Position numbers and translations under genes: made by a program
The notes under the pieces: generated by a model
Database searches by the model: none
Told to the model about the DNA's origin: nothing
Seen by the model: the letters and a program-made list of their open reading frames with translations, nothing else
NCBI GenBank assembly: GCA_023548195.1
Contig: JAJHZJ010000311.1
Location: forward strand, 6,178,811 to 6,242,810
Reading direction: 5' to 3'
DNA length: 64,000 nucleotides
Source of the DNA: Bettongia penicillata ogilbyi
Taxonomy: Eukaryota; Chordata; Mammalia; Diprotodontia; Potoroidae
Shown here: one piece after another, positions 45,161 through 56,765 of the stretch
How positions within the stretch are numbered: position 1 is the first letter of the stretch
Layout of the letters: every line of letters begins with the position of its first letter

Positions 45161-45594
45161 CTGCCTCTCCATGATTGCATCTATCCTTCTAAATTTTGAT
45201 GCATAATATATTGTTTTCATACCTGCTTCCACCAAAGCCTATTCTAATGCCTTCCTGTGGCACAGACAGAACCCTCAGTTCCTGAAGTCTAGAAGAGTGG
45301 AACACATGTTCTAACAACTGAGAAAGCCTTTGAGTACAGCCCTTCTGCTTCCCAAGGACCAGTCAAGTTAAGTCTAAAGAGGATCACTGTCATGAGGATG
45401 GCCAATGGATGATGAATGCTTTGACTCTGTTAACCCATGAAACAATTTAAAAAGCAGAAAATTACCCTAAGTTCACTGCGGGCCCCTTTCTGCTTCTATA
45501 GGGACGTGACAAAATAATTGGAAAGGGGGAAGAATCCCTTCCTGACATCTCATCCCGATAAGTTAACAAGAGGAATGGAATCATTTACATAATA
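45161..45594. other. No recognised feature
   Basis: Unassigned sequence; no coding frame. Confidence 0.5.
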
Positions 45595-45740
45595 TCATGG
45601 ATTGAATTTGGTATTTGGTGTTAGGAAGACCTACAATTAAACTGGGACTTAGACACCTCCAACCCAGAGGTTCTGGCCAGATCACTCAACCCTATAGGTT
45701 TCATTGTCTTTATCTGCAAAATAAGAGTACCAAAGAGGTC
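45595..45740 (+). repeat. Old MIR-like SINE
   Basis: 'ggtgttaggaagacctac' and 'attgtctttatctgcaaaat' mark a diverged core. The plus frame 45615-45839 reads through it. Confidence 0.5.
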
Positions 45741-45999
45741 CTTTCAAGATCTCAATTTAAAATCCTGTGCCTTTTTATTTCTTTTTTTAAAGTTTTATTG
45801 ATGCCTTCATTTGCCACTGGGTCAGATGAGTCCTTGTGACAAAGAAAAAAACTTTAACTGATATAAATCAATGTACACAACAAGGAAACCAAAAGGGCCC
45901 AGAAACAGCCTTAGACATGACAACTGAAAACCATTACAACAATCTCTACTCAAATGAAGCATAAATTCTAAAGGGGGGGGTAACTGACAAAAAGAGAGG

Positions 46000-46115
46000 C
46001 TCCATATACAACAAAATATTTACAAGCAGCACTTTTTGTGGTAGCAAAGAAATGGGAAAAAGGTAGATGTCTATTCATTTGGAAATGGCTAAACAAATTG
46101 TAGTATGTTAATACA
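46000..46115 (+). repeat. L1 3' end fragment
   Basis: 'agcagcactttttgtggtag' and 'aaatggctaaacaaattg' recur at 47525-47605. The two segments are about 1.5 kb apart in the same orientation. Confidence 0.65.
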
Positions 46116-46429
46116 CATACATACAACATAATACACATATAAATACATACAGTATAAAAATAAAGTGAATAAAAACAAATATTCACAAAGTAGTTAAACA
46201 CAAAGCAATTTGGGAGGAAAGGCATTAGGAGGATGAGATGGGATGATGGTGCCTGAGTTGTATTTCTTTCATCCAACATGTTAGCTATTCCTCCTAGCTT
46301 TGTATCATCTGTAAATCCAATAAATGGATGTCTAAACATTTATCTAAGTCATTAATAAAAATGCTAAATGGCATTGGCTCAAGCTCAAGTTGCTTGGTCA
46401 CTCTTATTGATGAAATTGAAAATGACTAT

Positions 46430-47960
46430 TCCTTAGGAATATTCAATGGCCATGGCTGGGCCATACTGTTTAAATGAAAATAGCAATACTACCAAAGACA
46501 ATTTATATATTTACTGCTATTTTAATCAAACTACCAAAGGGGCATTTTATAGAGCTAGATAGGATAATATCGATTTATTTGAAGGAACAAAATATCAAAG
46601 GAAATAATGAAAAGGTAAGAATGAAGAAATAGCATTTATAAAGCAGACATTATTAAAACTATTTTGTATTGGTTAAAAAAGAAAGAAAAGTAGATTAATG
46701 GACAAGAAAGAATCCAAAATAATGGAGCTCAATAACCTAGAGTTCAATGAAACCCTAAAACACAAATCAGTTAGAAAAGAACTATTTGATAAGAACTGAA
46801 TTTAATCTTAGCCTAATATCTTAAACCATATTCCACAAGAAATTCAAAATGAATACTCAACCTGAATATTAAAGATCACACCACTTAAAAATTAGAAGAA
46901 AAGCAGATCATATGCTTTACAAAGCTGCAGGTAGGAGATCAATTATTTACCAAAGGATAATGGTGATTAAAAAAAGTGATTACTTTATCCTAAGAAATTG
47001 GAAACCTTTTGCACAAACAAAATCAATTCATCTAGAACAGAAAGGGAAGTTGGTGGGTACCAGGGGGAAAAAAATCTTTATTTGAATTATCTCTGCTGAG
47101 GGCTTGGGTATCTAAGAAATATAAACAATTAACAGAAATATGTAATACCAAAATCCATTTCCCAATAGACAAGTGATATGAACAAATAGTTCTCAAAAGA
47201 AGTATTATAAATTATTCACAGTCAGATGAAAGAATGCTCCAAATCACTAATAATAAGATAATGAAAATCAAAACAACCCTGAGATTTCATCTCCTACCCA
47301 TTAAATTGGCAAAATGAAAACAGTTAGGAAGAGGCAATGTTGGAAGGGTGGTATAAGGACAGGCAATGCACTGCTGTTAGAGTTATGTACAATTATTCTG
47401 GAAAGCAACTTGAAACTATGAAAATAAAGTGACTAAAATGTCCACATCACGACCCAAGGATCCTATTGCTAGGCCAATATTCCGGAAAGAAAAGTGACAA
47501 AAAGAGAGAAGTAAAATATTTTTAAGCAGCACTTTTTGCGGCAGAAAGAAATGGGGAAAAGGTAGATGCCCATTCTTTAGAAAATGGCTAAACAAATTGT
47601 GGTATGTTAACACAACAAATTATTGCTATGTTACAAGAAATAATGAAGATGGCAACTATTGAGAAGCATGGGAAGACTTAAGTGAACTGATGCAAAGAGA
47701 AGTAAGCAGTCAGGAAAACAACATACACAACCACAGCAACTTAAATGGGGAAAATATATAGCAACAACAACAAAAATAAAAAACCAATGTTGCAAAATTC
47801 TACAAACAAGCTTAGCCCCAAAGAAGAGAAGTGAGGAAAAAAACTTCCCTCTATTCCTTTGCAGAAGTGGGAAGGCATGTAATGGAGCATGAAAGACTTT
47901 TTTCCCCAAAAATACTGGCCATTTTTGCTGATTTTCTCCCTTTTTCTTTCTTAAAAAAAT
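46430..47960 (+). repeat. Decayed L1: end of ORF2 region and 3' UTR
   Basis: The order follows the last part of L1 ORF2 and the 3' UTR: 'ctgctattttaatcaaac', 'attggttaaaaaag', 'cacaagaaattcaaaatg', 'agttctcaaaagaag', 'aatcaaaacaaccctgag', 'taaattggcaaaatg', 'ggctaaacaaattgtgg', 'aagtgaactgatgcaaag'. Frames are riddled with stops and no catalytic motif survives. Confidence 0.75.
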
Positions 47961-48164
47961 TCTTTGGTAAAAGAAATAATTCTCAGGGGAAGGAGAGGAG
48001 TGAAATAGGGAAATCTAAGTGATGCTAACAAAATAATAACATAACATAATGTAAAAGATAGTATATAATAAAATCTATTTTAAAAAAGAAAATTACTTCC
48101 TTAAAGTCTTGCCTTTCAACCAGTTCCATTTGTAACTACTTTCTGTATACTGTCTGACCTACAG

Positions 48165-48330
48165 CACTTTCTATCTAGTCTACACACTTTTATTTTACAG
48201 GTAAGGAAAATGAGTCACCTAGGGGTGATGCAACTTTCCCAAGGTTATATAGGTATTAAGCAACTGAGTCAGGTTTCTAATGCAGGTCTTTTGATTCCAA
48301 ATCTAGGGCTCTATTTACTGAACCTCAATA
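48165..48330 (-). repeat. MIR-like SINE, minus orientation
   Basis: 'ttttacaggtaaggaaaatg' and 'ggtcttttgattccaaatc' are typical, diverged. Confidence 0.6.
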
Positions 48331-48409
48331 TGAACTGCCAATTTCGCGCTCTTTTTACAAAATCATCTTGGCATTTGATGATTTAAAAAATGCCACTGAT
48401 CCCTATGTT

Positions 48410-48535
48410 GCAAGGTTCATACAATCTCAGAGCTGGCAGGGACCACAGAGATTTACCAGTCCAATCTGTACCTGACTAGGATTCCCCTCCACAACATTAC
48501 TGACCAGTGACCATCCAATCTATGCTTGAAGACCA
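48410..48535 (-). repeat. CR1/L3-like 3' fragment, minus orientation
   Basis: 'atctcagagctggcaggga' and 'ccatccaatctatgcttg' are the complement-side CR1-type 3' signature. A plus-oriented fragment of the same family follows. Confidence 0.55.
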
Positions 48536-48639
48536 TGAAAAAAGAAGCAGAAGATCTCATGAGTAAAGAATTCTCAAAGGAGAACATACTAGTCTTATAA
48601 TATGAAGCAGTATTTGCAAAAGACAGATTAGACATGCTT

Positions 48640-48890
48640 TGCTTGACCGCAGAAGCAATGGGTGGAAGTAGTAGGCGGCAGACATAGACTCGATAAAGAA
48701 AAACTTTCTTCCACTTGCAGCTGTTTAAAAGTAAAGTGGGATGTTTAAACAAGTGGTGGGTCCCCTCCCCACTGGAAGTCTTCAAGGAGAGTTTGGATTA
48801 CCAATTCTTGAGTGTGGGGTATCTTGGTCAGTTACAGACTTAACCTTGGAGTTCCCTTCCAAGATTGAGTGTGGGTAATTCTGTATTTGC
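48640..48890 (+). repeat. CR1/L3-like LINE 3' end
   Basis: 'ccactggaagtcttcaagg' and 'ggagttcccttccaagattg' closely follow the 3' end of CR1-clade LINEs. The minus frame 48453-48785 is its antisense. Confidence 0.65.
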
Positions 48891-49963
48891 CCATCACTGT
48901 GTAAATACCCCATGACTCACTCAATAAATTGTCCACAGAAAGAACCCTTTAGAAGTGACTCAAGTCAGCTCTCTTTGAAGGCATTCCTGGCATGATTACA
49001 TGTCTGACACCTGAAAGCACAAAACCTCTGAGGCTCACGACAGAGTGTTTGGAGTTTGCTACTAACATTAGGAAACTTCTCTCTCTCCACATCTGTCACT
49101 AAAGATTAGCCATCAGAACCATAATCTATGGACTGCTCTGGTGTCAGAGGCAGAGTTTAAGCTTTCAGTGTTATCCAAAGCTCTAATTTGCAGCCTGCTG
49201 ACAGCACCATATTAACATAAGACCAGCATTTATGAGTTCAGTGTTAAGCCTCCCAGCACAATTTCCTCCTTTCAGTTACAATGGGGTAGAGATTTAGTTT
49301 CCAAACATCAGAGAAAAACTGCACCAGAGGCTTTTCTCTTTTCAGCAATAACTGAATACAACAGTATAAACCAACTCGAACCACTTTTTTGAGGATTCTA
49401 AGGCAAAGCCCAGAATACCCAAATCAAAATGAAATTTCATTTGGCTTTAAGAAGAAATCATTATTTAAAATGACAAGGTTTTCCTCTAAAGAATTCATGA
49501 GGCAGGAACATGAGGTAGAAAAAATAATTAGCTGTATGTTCCAATTTTCTCTTCAGACTTAATTTATAAATCACTAATACTAGTCAGGGATCTAAAGTGA
49601 TCTCAGGTCTAATCCTCAGAGGCCTTAAACCATTTTCAATTTACTGCTTTTCCTCTCTGCTTCATCTGACTGCCTCAGAGAAAGTGATGGAATCATGACT
49701 GCCCAGATGGATGGCTCACATTCTTTCTTAAATCCTTCAAGAAAAACAAACATGAGGCTACCACTCCCATAATGGTACAAAAATATGCACCGAGAAGTTC
49801 AGGTGGTCCTACTAGATTCCTTATGTAGTGATGACATCTTGTGTAGTGAGTGCACCATATTATTCCAGTAGTAAACATGTGGATTGCATTAAGTGAACCA
49901 ACTCATATATTAGTCTTTCTCCCCTTAGTTTTATGCCTTTCTCTATAAAGTCATAGATATAGA
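48891..49963. other. No recognised feature; 49130-49320 possibly conserved non-coding DNA
   Basis: No repeat signature. The stretch 49130-49320 is free of repeats and low-complexity sequence. The minus frame 49693-49878 shows no domain. Confidence 0.35.
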
Positions 49964-50182
49964 CCTTGGCCTAAAGGGGCCACAGTCTCCCATTGCATCC
50001 TGGAGCCATCTCCAGTCATTCTGACAAATATCTGGTGACTGTATCCAGGTGGTTTCAGAGGAGAAAGTAAGGCTAGTGACTTTACACAGCCCTCCCTCAC
50101 TCAAAACAAAATCAAGTGCATGTCATGTCATCATTTCTCTGATGGCATGGTCTTCTTCAGCAATGAAGGATGAACACAACAA
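49964..50182 (+). repeat. RTE-tail module, copy 1
   Basis: It starts 'ccttggcctaaaggggcc', then 'ctcccattgcatcctgg' and 'ccagtcattctga', and ends 'tttctctgatggcatggtc', 'aatgaaggatgaacac'. The second half is the tail shared with the composite SINE at 59023. The first half replaces the tRNA-like head found there. Confidence 0.85.
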
Positions 50183-50632
50183 CCTGTGAGTAGACCTAGC
50201 TGCCTGAATGGGGACCCAGTTAGCTAGGTAACTCAGCTCCTCCTTTCCTGTCTGTCTCCCTCTCTCCTCCTTCTCCTCTCCAAAGGAAGGTAAATTTGGA
50301 TGGTCAGAGGATGACCAGTTAACTTGAGGTTTACTGGCTAGATGATTTCCCATTCCCTTCCCTTCCTTCCCCTTCCCAAAACCTTAAACCTACTATACTC
50401 TGAAGCCTATAGTACCACACTAGACCTCTATACAAGCACTGCTTAAGGGCTGTTTTCGGGACCCTCCTGGCTTAACAGTGATTACCAACATTAACTGTTG
50501 CTGTTTCCCTCCCAGCCTGATTTAGTTATTTTTCTTTGCCTCATTAAAGGGACAATCAATCCCCTGACCATTTCTTAAACAGGCCTATTCACTGAATGGG
50601 CCTTACCTCAGCCTAAATGAGTATGGAATAGG
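50183..50632 (+). repeat. 450-bp segment between two RTE-tail modules
   Basis: A pyrimidine-rich stretch ('cctttcctgtctgtctccc') is followed by 'cctatagtaccacacta', 'ttccctcccagcctg' and 'aatgggccttacctcag'. It runs smoothly into copy 2 and could be that element's upstream part. No partner copy exists in this window, so its identity is open. Confidence 0.4.
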
Positions 50633-50848
50633 CCTTGGCCTAAAGGGGCCAAGATCTCCCATTGCATCCTGGGCCAAATCCAGTCATTCTGAGGAATATC
50701 TGGTCCCTGGATTTAGATGGCACTGGAGGAGAAGTGAAGCTGGTGATCTTGCACAGCCCCCTCATTCAAACCAAAGTCAAGTGCAAGTCTTGTCAACATT
50801 TCTCTGATGGCATGGTCTTCATCTGCAATGAAGGACGAACACAACAAT
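50633..50848 (+). repeat. RTE-tail module, copy 2
   Basis: In direct orientation to 49964-50182, with the same start and the same ending 'aatgaaggacgaacacaac'. The minus frame 50123-50353 and the plus frame 50662-50901 are chance frames overlapping the modules. Confidence 0.85.
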
Positions 50849-51589
50849 ATAGATCTAAGAAATGCTATTCAGCATTCATCGTAAAGAGACTTCTAAAATA
50901 AAGTGATACAATTAAAAGGCACAAAAGAAACATTTAGGATCGGCTGATACTTTTGACACCAAGCTGAAAGACTGAAAATTCCATTTCAATTCAATTCAAT
51001 AAACAATAATTCCATGGCTTATGGACAAGGTATCATCACTGTGGTGCAACAGCAAAGCCAAGGACAGACCTTGCCTTCCAAAAATCTTATAATTTACTGG
51101 AGTAGGAGAGGAGAAAAGAACACATACCCACATAAGCAAATACGGTACAAGACATTTTGAGAAGAAAGAAAACTCTGACAATTAGGGGACACTGGTAAAG
51201 GTTTTCTGTTTTCCAGCCTGAGCTGAGCCTTGACTGAAACTAAGGACACCAAGAGGTGGGGAGATGAGAAGGGAGTACATTGCAGATATGGCAGATAGTG
51301 TATACAAAAGGACAGTAGATATAAAACAGAATTCACGTAAGCAAGTAAGTAATGTAAATAAGCCAATATGTCTGGAAAGGATAGTGTGGAAAGTAAACCC
51401 TGGAAAGGTAAAGGAGGCAAACTGTGAAGAACTTAAAAACGACCATCTGAGGAGGTTGCTTTTCTTTTCTTAGAAGAAGTAAGGAGCCGCTGAAAATGCA
51501 TAATAATTATAGGAGGGTGACAAGATCAGATATTGACAGCTGCATGGAGGATGGATAGGATAGGGAAAAGATTCGTCAGAAAGACCAAG
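50849..51589. other. No recognised feature
   Basis: Plus and minus frames at 51264-51473 and 51094-51420 have no recognisable domain. The segment 51040-51400 may be a diverged continuation of the 'tttattaagcac' family ('acaaaagga' and 'ggaaaggtaaaggagg' type words), but I cannot support it. Confidence 0.4.
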
Positions 51590-51810
51590 GCAACTACAAT
51601 TTTAATAATAATAGCAAACATTTACATAGCACGTAATGTGTTTTACATCTATTATCCATTTGATCTCCAAAACAACCCTGGGATATAGGTACTATCATTA
51701 TCCCCACTTTACAGTTGAGGAAACTGAGGTAGACAAAAATTAAGTGAATTTGTCTGGAGTCACACAACTAAAGTCCAGTGTTCTATCCATTGCAATCAAC
51801 TGCCTAAAAA
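51590..51810 (-). repeat. MIR-like SINE, minus orientation
   Basis: 'agcaaacatttacatagc', 'cccactttacagttgagg' and 'aaactgaggtagac' are typical. Confidence 0.8.
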
Positions 51811-52299
51811 GGCATGAATAAAGACAGAGATCATTAATAATTTTGCACAGAGCATAAGTTTCAATCAAAGAATGGAGTTGGAAATTCTCAGCAAGGAGCT
51901 GAGAAATTAGTGGGAGTTGAGGAAATGGAGGAGGCCATAATTACAACCAGGGTTTGAAGGGAAAAGAAATCTAGGGCAATAACTAGAGGAAGTGGCAGAG
52001 TCCAATGGAGCCTTTTCAATGATGGGAGAGAACAGAGCATATTTTAGTCAACAAGGAAGGAGTCCAAAGACAAGGAAGGCTTCTCATTATATAGAGAAAG
52101 ACTATATATATTATATATATATATACACACATATATATATATAATTATATAGAGAAAGATTATATAAGAGAAAGATTAGAGGGGATAATTGAAGTTAAGT
52201 TCCTAGAGAAGAGAGGAGATGTGATCTAGGACATACGTAAAGGGATTGGCTTTGGCAAGGAGAACTGTCATCACTACTTTAAAGACTGTAGAGCAAACT
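51811..52299. other. No recognised feature apart from a short TA/CA run
   Basis: A TA/CA-rich run at 52105-52150 is flanked on both sides by a direct repeat ('tatagagaaag', about 52094 and 52148). The rest is unassigned. Confidence 0.5.
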
Positions 52300-52780
52300 C
52301 AAGTCAACAAGTACTTATTAGTATCTACTAAATTCCAGACATGGTACTAAGTGCTTGCAATACACAGAAAGGCAAAAACACTCCATGACCTCAAGAAGCT
52401 CACAATCTAATGGAAGAGACAACATATAAACAACTGTGTACAAACAAGATACTTAAATAATCTTAGAGGAGAGGCATTAGCACTAAGGGAAATCAGAAAA
52501 GCCGTCCTGCAGAAGGTGGGGTTTGTGCTGATACTTGAAGAAAGTCAGCTAAACTGGTTAACCATAGGGTCAAGATTGCCGAGGAAGCAAAGTGGGGCCA
52601 AAACAAAGTTGATACACTAGGAGAGCAGGTATGAGTGGAATGACTAGGAGTAAGGACTAAAGATACAATAGATTTAAGAAATGAAGTATAGGGTAAGATA
52701 GAAAGAGAAGAAGCTGTAATCAGAAGGAGGGATTTCAGGATCATGAAGGTAAGATTTATAGATGATGAAGAGATGACCAT
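52300..52780 (+). repeat. 'tttattaagcac'-family repeat, longest copy
   Basis: 'caagtacttattagtatc', 'gtactaagtgcttgcaat', 'agaagctcacaatctaatg' and further downstream 'ccgtcctgcagaaggtgg'. It shows that the family extends well past the short 5' piece seen elsewhere. The minus frame 52493-52780 is its antisense. Confidence 0.65.
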
Positions 52781-53007
52781 AACTGTGACTGGTTCTACAT
52801 AGAATAAAAGTATAAGTCATGGGAGTTGAGACTGATGAACTTTGAAAAGTAAAGGTATTTAAGGGAACATCAATGTTTATTTTGAAGACCTCAAGTATGA
52901 GGGTAGGGGCTGTGATGGAAAAGACTGTGGTCCAGGTACTGAACTCCTTGAGAAAGAAAGAAAAATTGTGGAGGAGGGAGGGTAGCAGGTAACTATACCA
53001 AAGATCT

Positions 53008-53120
53008 CTATAGGGATTCTTAATCTCTTTTGTGTCGTGGATCCCTTCGGCAGACTAGTGAAACTATGGACTCTTTCTGGGAATTCTATTTTTAATTCAG
53101 TTGGTGGTTAATGGAAATAT
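53008..53120. mobile_element. MER5-like hAT fragment
   Basis: 'gggattcttaatctctttt' and 'gtggatcccttcggcagac' are the left part of a MER5-like hAT element. The right terminus is missing. Confidence 0.55.
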
Positions 53121-53768
53121 TTTTTCCCATCCAAGTTCATAGAATTCAGTGGTAGAATAATAAAGACAGATGGGGTAAACCACGAAGGAGAAGAAACTGA
53201 GAAATGATAGCAGGTGGTGGTGATGAGAAAGGACTATAAGTAATCCTCCTTCTGGCTTAGTATGTCTAAGGATGTGAGAGAAGGTCTGGGAACCAGCAGA
53301 AGGAAATAGGTTCAAAGTCGAAAGGTAGAATTCCTTTTTGCAAAAGAGGACTGCCATCTAAAACACAAGGGAATGTAGAAATATAGCAAAAGTCAGAGAA
53401 TTGTACAATTATAGAAGGGAGGTAGGAAAACTCATGTTGAATGGACTTAGACTTTTCAATGAAAATAAGATGTACGGTCCTTATCTGATGAGGGTAGAGT
53501 TTTAGGGGGACAGAGAGCTTTAGGAAGGAACAAAAGGTTTGGAACTGAAGCTGTAGGTGAATTGATACAAAACTGACAAAAGGATTTTTGAGAAGCAATA
53601 AAGCCCCAAGTTTCTCCAGTTTTACTGGCATACTAGTAGAGATCCAATGGAAAGCAGACAGTGAGAACAATCATCCAGTACACCAGGGCTGAGGATTAAG
53701 GAGGTAGGAATGGTGGAGAGTCAAGTAAAGAATGAAGGGGGTGTACTGGAATTGGTATCAAGCGCATG
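53121..53768. other. No recognised feature
   Basis: Purine-rich, unassigned. The minus frames 53097-53357 and 53266-53670 (86 and 134 codons) show no domain that I recognise; the latter is one of the longer frames in the window. Confidence 0.4.
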
Positions 53769-53772
53769 GTAT

Positions 53773-54572
53773 TGACGGGGTGCTTGGTGGCATGTTCTAA
53801 AATCCCATTTCTCTTTAAAAATCACATTTCTCTAATTCTAAATTCACATTTCTAAAATCACATTTCTCTCTAGCCTCAAAATACTATTTCAGGCAGTTTC
53901 TCCACAGCCTAAGGACATAGCCTGCCCTAGCAACAATTGTTATCTCTCTTCCTGCTATAGTAACCAGCTGCACCTATACAACTCATTAGTTTGAACCAGC
54001 TGTATACTGAACTGGCTGTGTACTGGGTCATAATGGCATTCACTACTCATAGATCAATCATATGTATCCTAGACTTAGACATACCTATACTCCCTTACAT
54101 TAATCTTGTCTAACAAGACATTGACAAGAGAAGCCTGGTATTCCTGGTCAGCCTTGACCGTTGGTTGACTTAGTGACTTTCAGGCCTAAAACCACACCTC
54201 CAGGTAGCCCCACCTTGGGCTATTTCCTGATGAATTTTGGGTAAAATATCTGCACAATAGATACCAAATATAGTTGGTATCTATATAAAACCAAGTATAT
54301 GTTCCTTTAAGAACTGACCACTCCTTAACCACTCCCTAATCCTATCCCAAAACATCTAGTTAGCATATTTGGCACAAGGGATACTATAGAATATCCTATA
54401 TAAATTTTCCCTGTGCCCCTTTAAGGTTGCAGTTTCCCTAAGAACTCTTGTCCACTGAAAAGCGTAATAAATCTTTACCTTGACCAACAATTCATGAATT
54501 CTTCTCCAGATGACCTGCCCCCGGTACCCTGGTCGTTGTGGGAGTCTCACACCCCCTTTCCAGCCCTCATCA
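53773..54572 (+). mobile_element. Probable solo LTR (800 bp)
   Basis: It starts TG and ends CA, flanked by GTAT on both sides (53769-53772 and 54573-54576). In order it shows a C-rich U3-like part, two TATA-like boxes ('tctatataaaacc' near 54280 and 'cctatataaattttc' near 54394), and a polyadenylation signal 'gtaataaatcttt' near 54465. After this comes a GC-richer U5-like end with 'cctggtcgttgtggg'. There is no internal viral sequence on either side, so it would be the product of recombination between two LTRs. A 4-bp duplication can arise by chance, so the borders are moderately supported. Confidence 0.65.
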
Positions 54573-54576
54573 GTAT

Positions 54577-55094
54577 TAGTGGCTAAGCATGAGGTCCAGG
54601 ATGAGCCGAAAGGCAAGAGAAGTCAGAAGAGAAGTAATGAACTGGAAATATAAAAAGAGGCCAAGGGACCACATTCCCATAAGAAAAGTTGGTAAGTAGG
54701 AATGAAAGAATACAAGACGTGAAAGAACCAATTATTCTGATCAGAGAAGTGAATTTTGGAGTTCAGATCAGGTTTGATGTTAAGTCAATTCCTAGAAAAT
54801 TTATACTCTTATGATACAGTCAAGGAAGTAGGATCATAGATTGTATTTTTATACTATATGACAAAATTGGGAGTAGAAAATAATACCTTCAACTTCCTTT
54901 CCTATTCCATGAGTCTTGCAAAAGCTTCCAAAGCAAACAAGTATTTCCTAGGATCCTTAAGTGAAGCTGTTTTCTGGGTTATTTTGCCTCATAAACTTGA
55001 TGTTTCAGCTAGATGTGAAGTGAAATAGATACCAAATCTATCTGGAACATTAGAAATGAGGACAATTAGCATTAGCAATAAGAGCTGAAAACTC
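54577..55094. other. No recognised feature
   Basis: Unassigned sequence without coding frames. Confidence 0.5.
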
Positions 55095-55332
55095 AATCAA
55101 TGTCCAGTCAAAAAGGCACCAATTAAGTGCTTACTATGTTACAGACACTGTGTTAACTGCTAGGGAAATGAATAAAGGCAAAAACATGGTTTTTGCCCTC
55201 AAGGAGCTCATATTCTAATGGGGACACCAACAGACAAATCACTATGAACAAACGACATAAATAGGATAAAGGAAAGGAAATTTCAGAGGGAAGGCACTAG
55301 AATTGAGGGGATCCAAGAAAAGCCACCTTTTT
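55095..55332 (+). repeat. 'tttattaagcac'-family repeat
   Basis: 'aattaagtgcttactatg', 'cagacactgtgttaactgc', 'ccctcaaggagctcat', 'agggaaggcactagaattg'. It is cut at its right side by a SINE. Confidence 0.75.
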
Positions 55333-55345
55333 TCTTTGTAAACTT

Positions 55346-55502
55346 GCTGTTTTTGGAGGGGTGAAGGCAAGGCAATTGGGGTTAAGAAACTTGCCCAAGT
55401 TCACACAGCTAGTAAGTGTATCAAGTATCTGAGGTCAGATTTGAACTCAGGTCCTCTTTGCGCCGGGGCCAGTGCTCTACTCACTGCACCACCTCTTCGC
55501 CC
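55346..55502 (-). repeat. tRNA-headed SINE with 13-bp target-site duplication
   Basis: The flanks 55333-55345 and 55503-55515 both read 'tctttgtaaactt'. The head is at the right end (complement of 'actcactgcaccacctc'). It inserted into or beside a 'tttattaagcac'-family repeat and is therefore younger than that repeat. Confidence 0.85.
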
Positions 55503-55869
55503 TCTTTGTAAACTTTTGAGCAAAAATGAGTGTGTTTTCTCTCCAACTTAACTTTTGGCCTCACTATAGAAATACACTGGAAGAGCACCTAGGAACAGAC
55601 TGACTGACAGTTCAGCATAAATCTCTGTGAAATAGTCTAAACTAATTGCTTCGAAGGCCCATGGCAGGAGATTTCTGGGATCATATCAGATGACACCATT
55701 TTCTCTGTATAAACATTAGGTAGCACTGCTTGTTTTTACTGCTGTATTCTCAACTAGAACCATGCCAGCAGGGAGCCTAGATGGCATTTGGCACCACTCT
55801 GTGCATGAAAGTCTGAAAATGATCCCAATATCATTCAGCACATATAGCTTCTTGTCTCTACAATATGTT

Positions 55870-56100
55870 AATAAAGTGGAAAGATCACTGGACTTGAAAT
55901 CAGAGTTTCTGGGTTTGAATCCTACTTACTAACTATATCATCCTAAGCAAACCCCTTCTGGACCAATATCCTTATCTGTAAAATTATATTATAAAAAATT
56001 ATATTAAATTATATTATAGATTACACTGAATTACAAATAAACACAAAATTACACTAAAAGGTCACCTTTAGCTCTAAATCTTATAATCTCATTATACGCC
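55870..56100 (+). repeat. MIR-like SINE with internal AT-rich expansion
   Basis: 'aaagtggaaagatcactgg' and 'ctgggtttgaatcctac' are typical. At 55980-56060 a degenerate AT-rich run ('aaattatattataa' units) replaces the normal tail. Confidence 0.65.
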
Positions 56101-56239
56101 TTCTACATGAATGGAGAAAAAGAGTTACTACATACCTTTCAATTGAATTGTTATGACAACTTGCGTGCATATATGTCACACACCAAGAGAATAAAGAGGA
56201 TGAAAGGGACCAGATGGAGATTGAAGTGTTAAGAAACAA

Positions 56240-56495
56240 GCAGTGAGGTGGTCCAGGGGATAGGACAGTGGACCTGGAGTTAGGAAAACTTGAATTCAGA
56301 TCCAGTTTTTGGCATTTACCAGCTGTGTGACCCTGGGCAAATCATTTATCCGCTGCCTGTCTCAATTCTCCCATCTGTAAAATGGGGATAAAAACATCAC
56401 ATACTTCTCTCAAAGTTGTTGTAAGGATCAGATGAGACGTTATTTGTAAAACACTTGGCATGCCTTAAAGCACTATATAAATACTAGCTGTTAGT
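56240..56495 (+). repeat. MIR-type SINE, nearly complete
   Basis: 'ggacctggagttaggaaaac', 'gctgtgtgaccctgggc', 'cccatctgtaaaatgggg', 'aaagttgttgtaaggatc' and the ending 'actatataaatactagc' give the whole element in order. Confidence 0.88.
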
Positions 56496-56679
56496 AAGAG
56501 ACAGATGTTTTCTTCACCTGGGTCCTCCCAGCTCATTTTCAGCCGATATATCAGAAGTGGTACTAATTATATGGTTCCTATATTCCTTCCAGAGCCACCG
56601 TTAGGAAGCACCTGTTAGAAATCACAAGGCAGCATAAACAAAATGCCATCAACTTTTTCACATGGGGCAATAAGGTGAA

Positions 56680-56765
56680 GGAAACAAGCCTTTACTAAGC
56701 CTCCTGTGTGTCAGGTGCTGGGCTAAGTGTTTAACAAATATCATCTCATTTGCTCCTCACAAGAA
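56680..56765 (+). repeat. MIR-like / 'tttattaagcac' fragment
   Basis: 'ctttactaagcctcctgtg' and 'gtcaggtgctgggctaag' are recognisable. Confidence 0.5.

Noticed and set aside
49964..50848. Short LTR pair around an internal region
   Set aside because: The module lacks TG...CA ends and polyadenylation signals, and its second half is a SINE/RTE tail also seen at 59170-59338.
53266..53670. 134-codon minus frame
   Set aside because: No domain recognised, antisense to purine-rich DNA; kept only as unassigned sequence.
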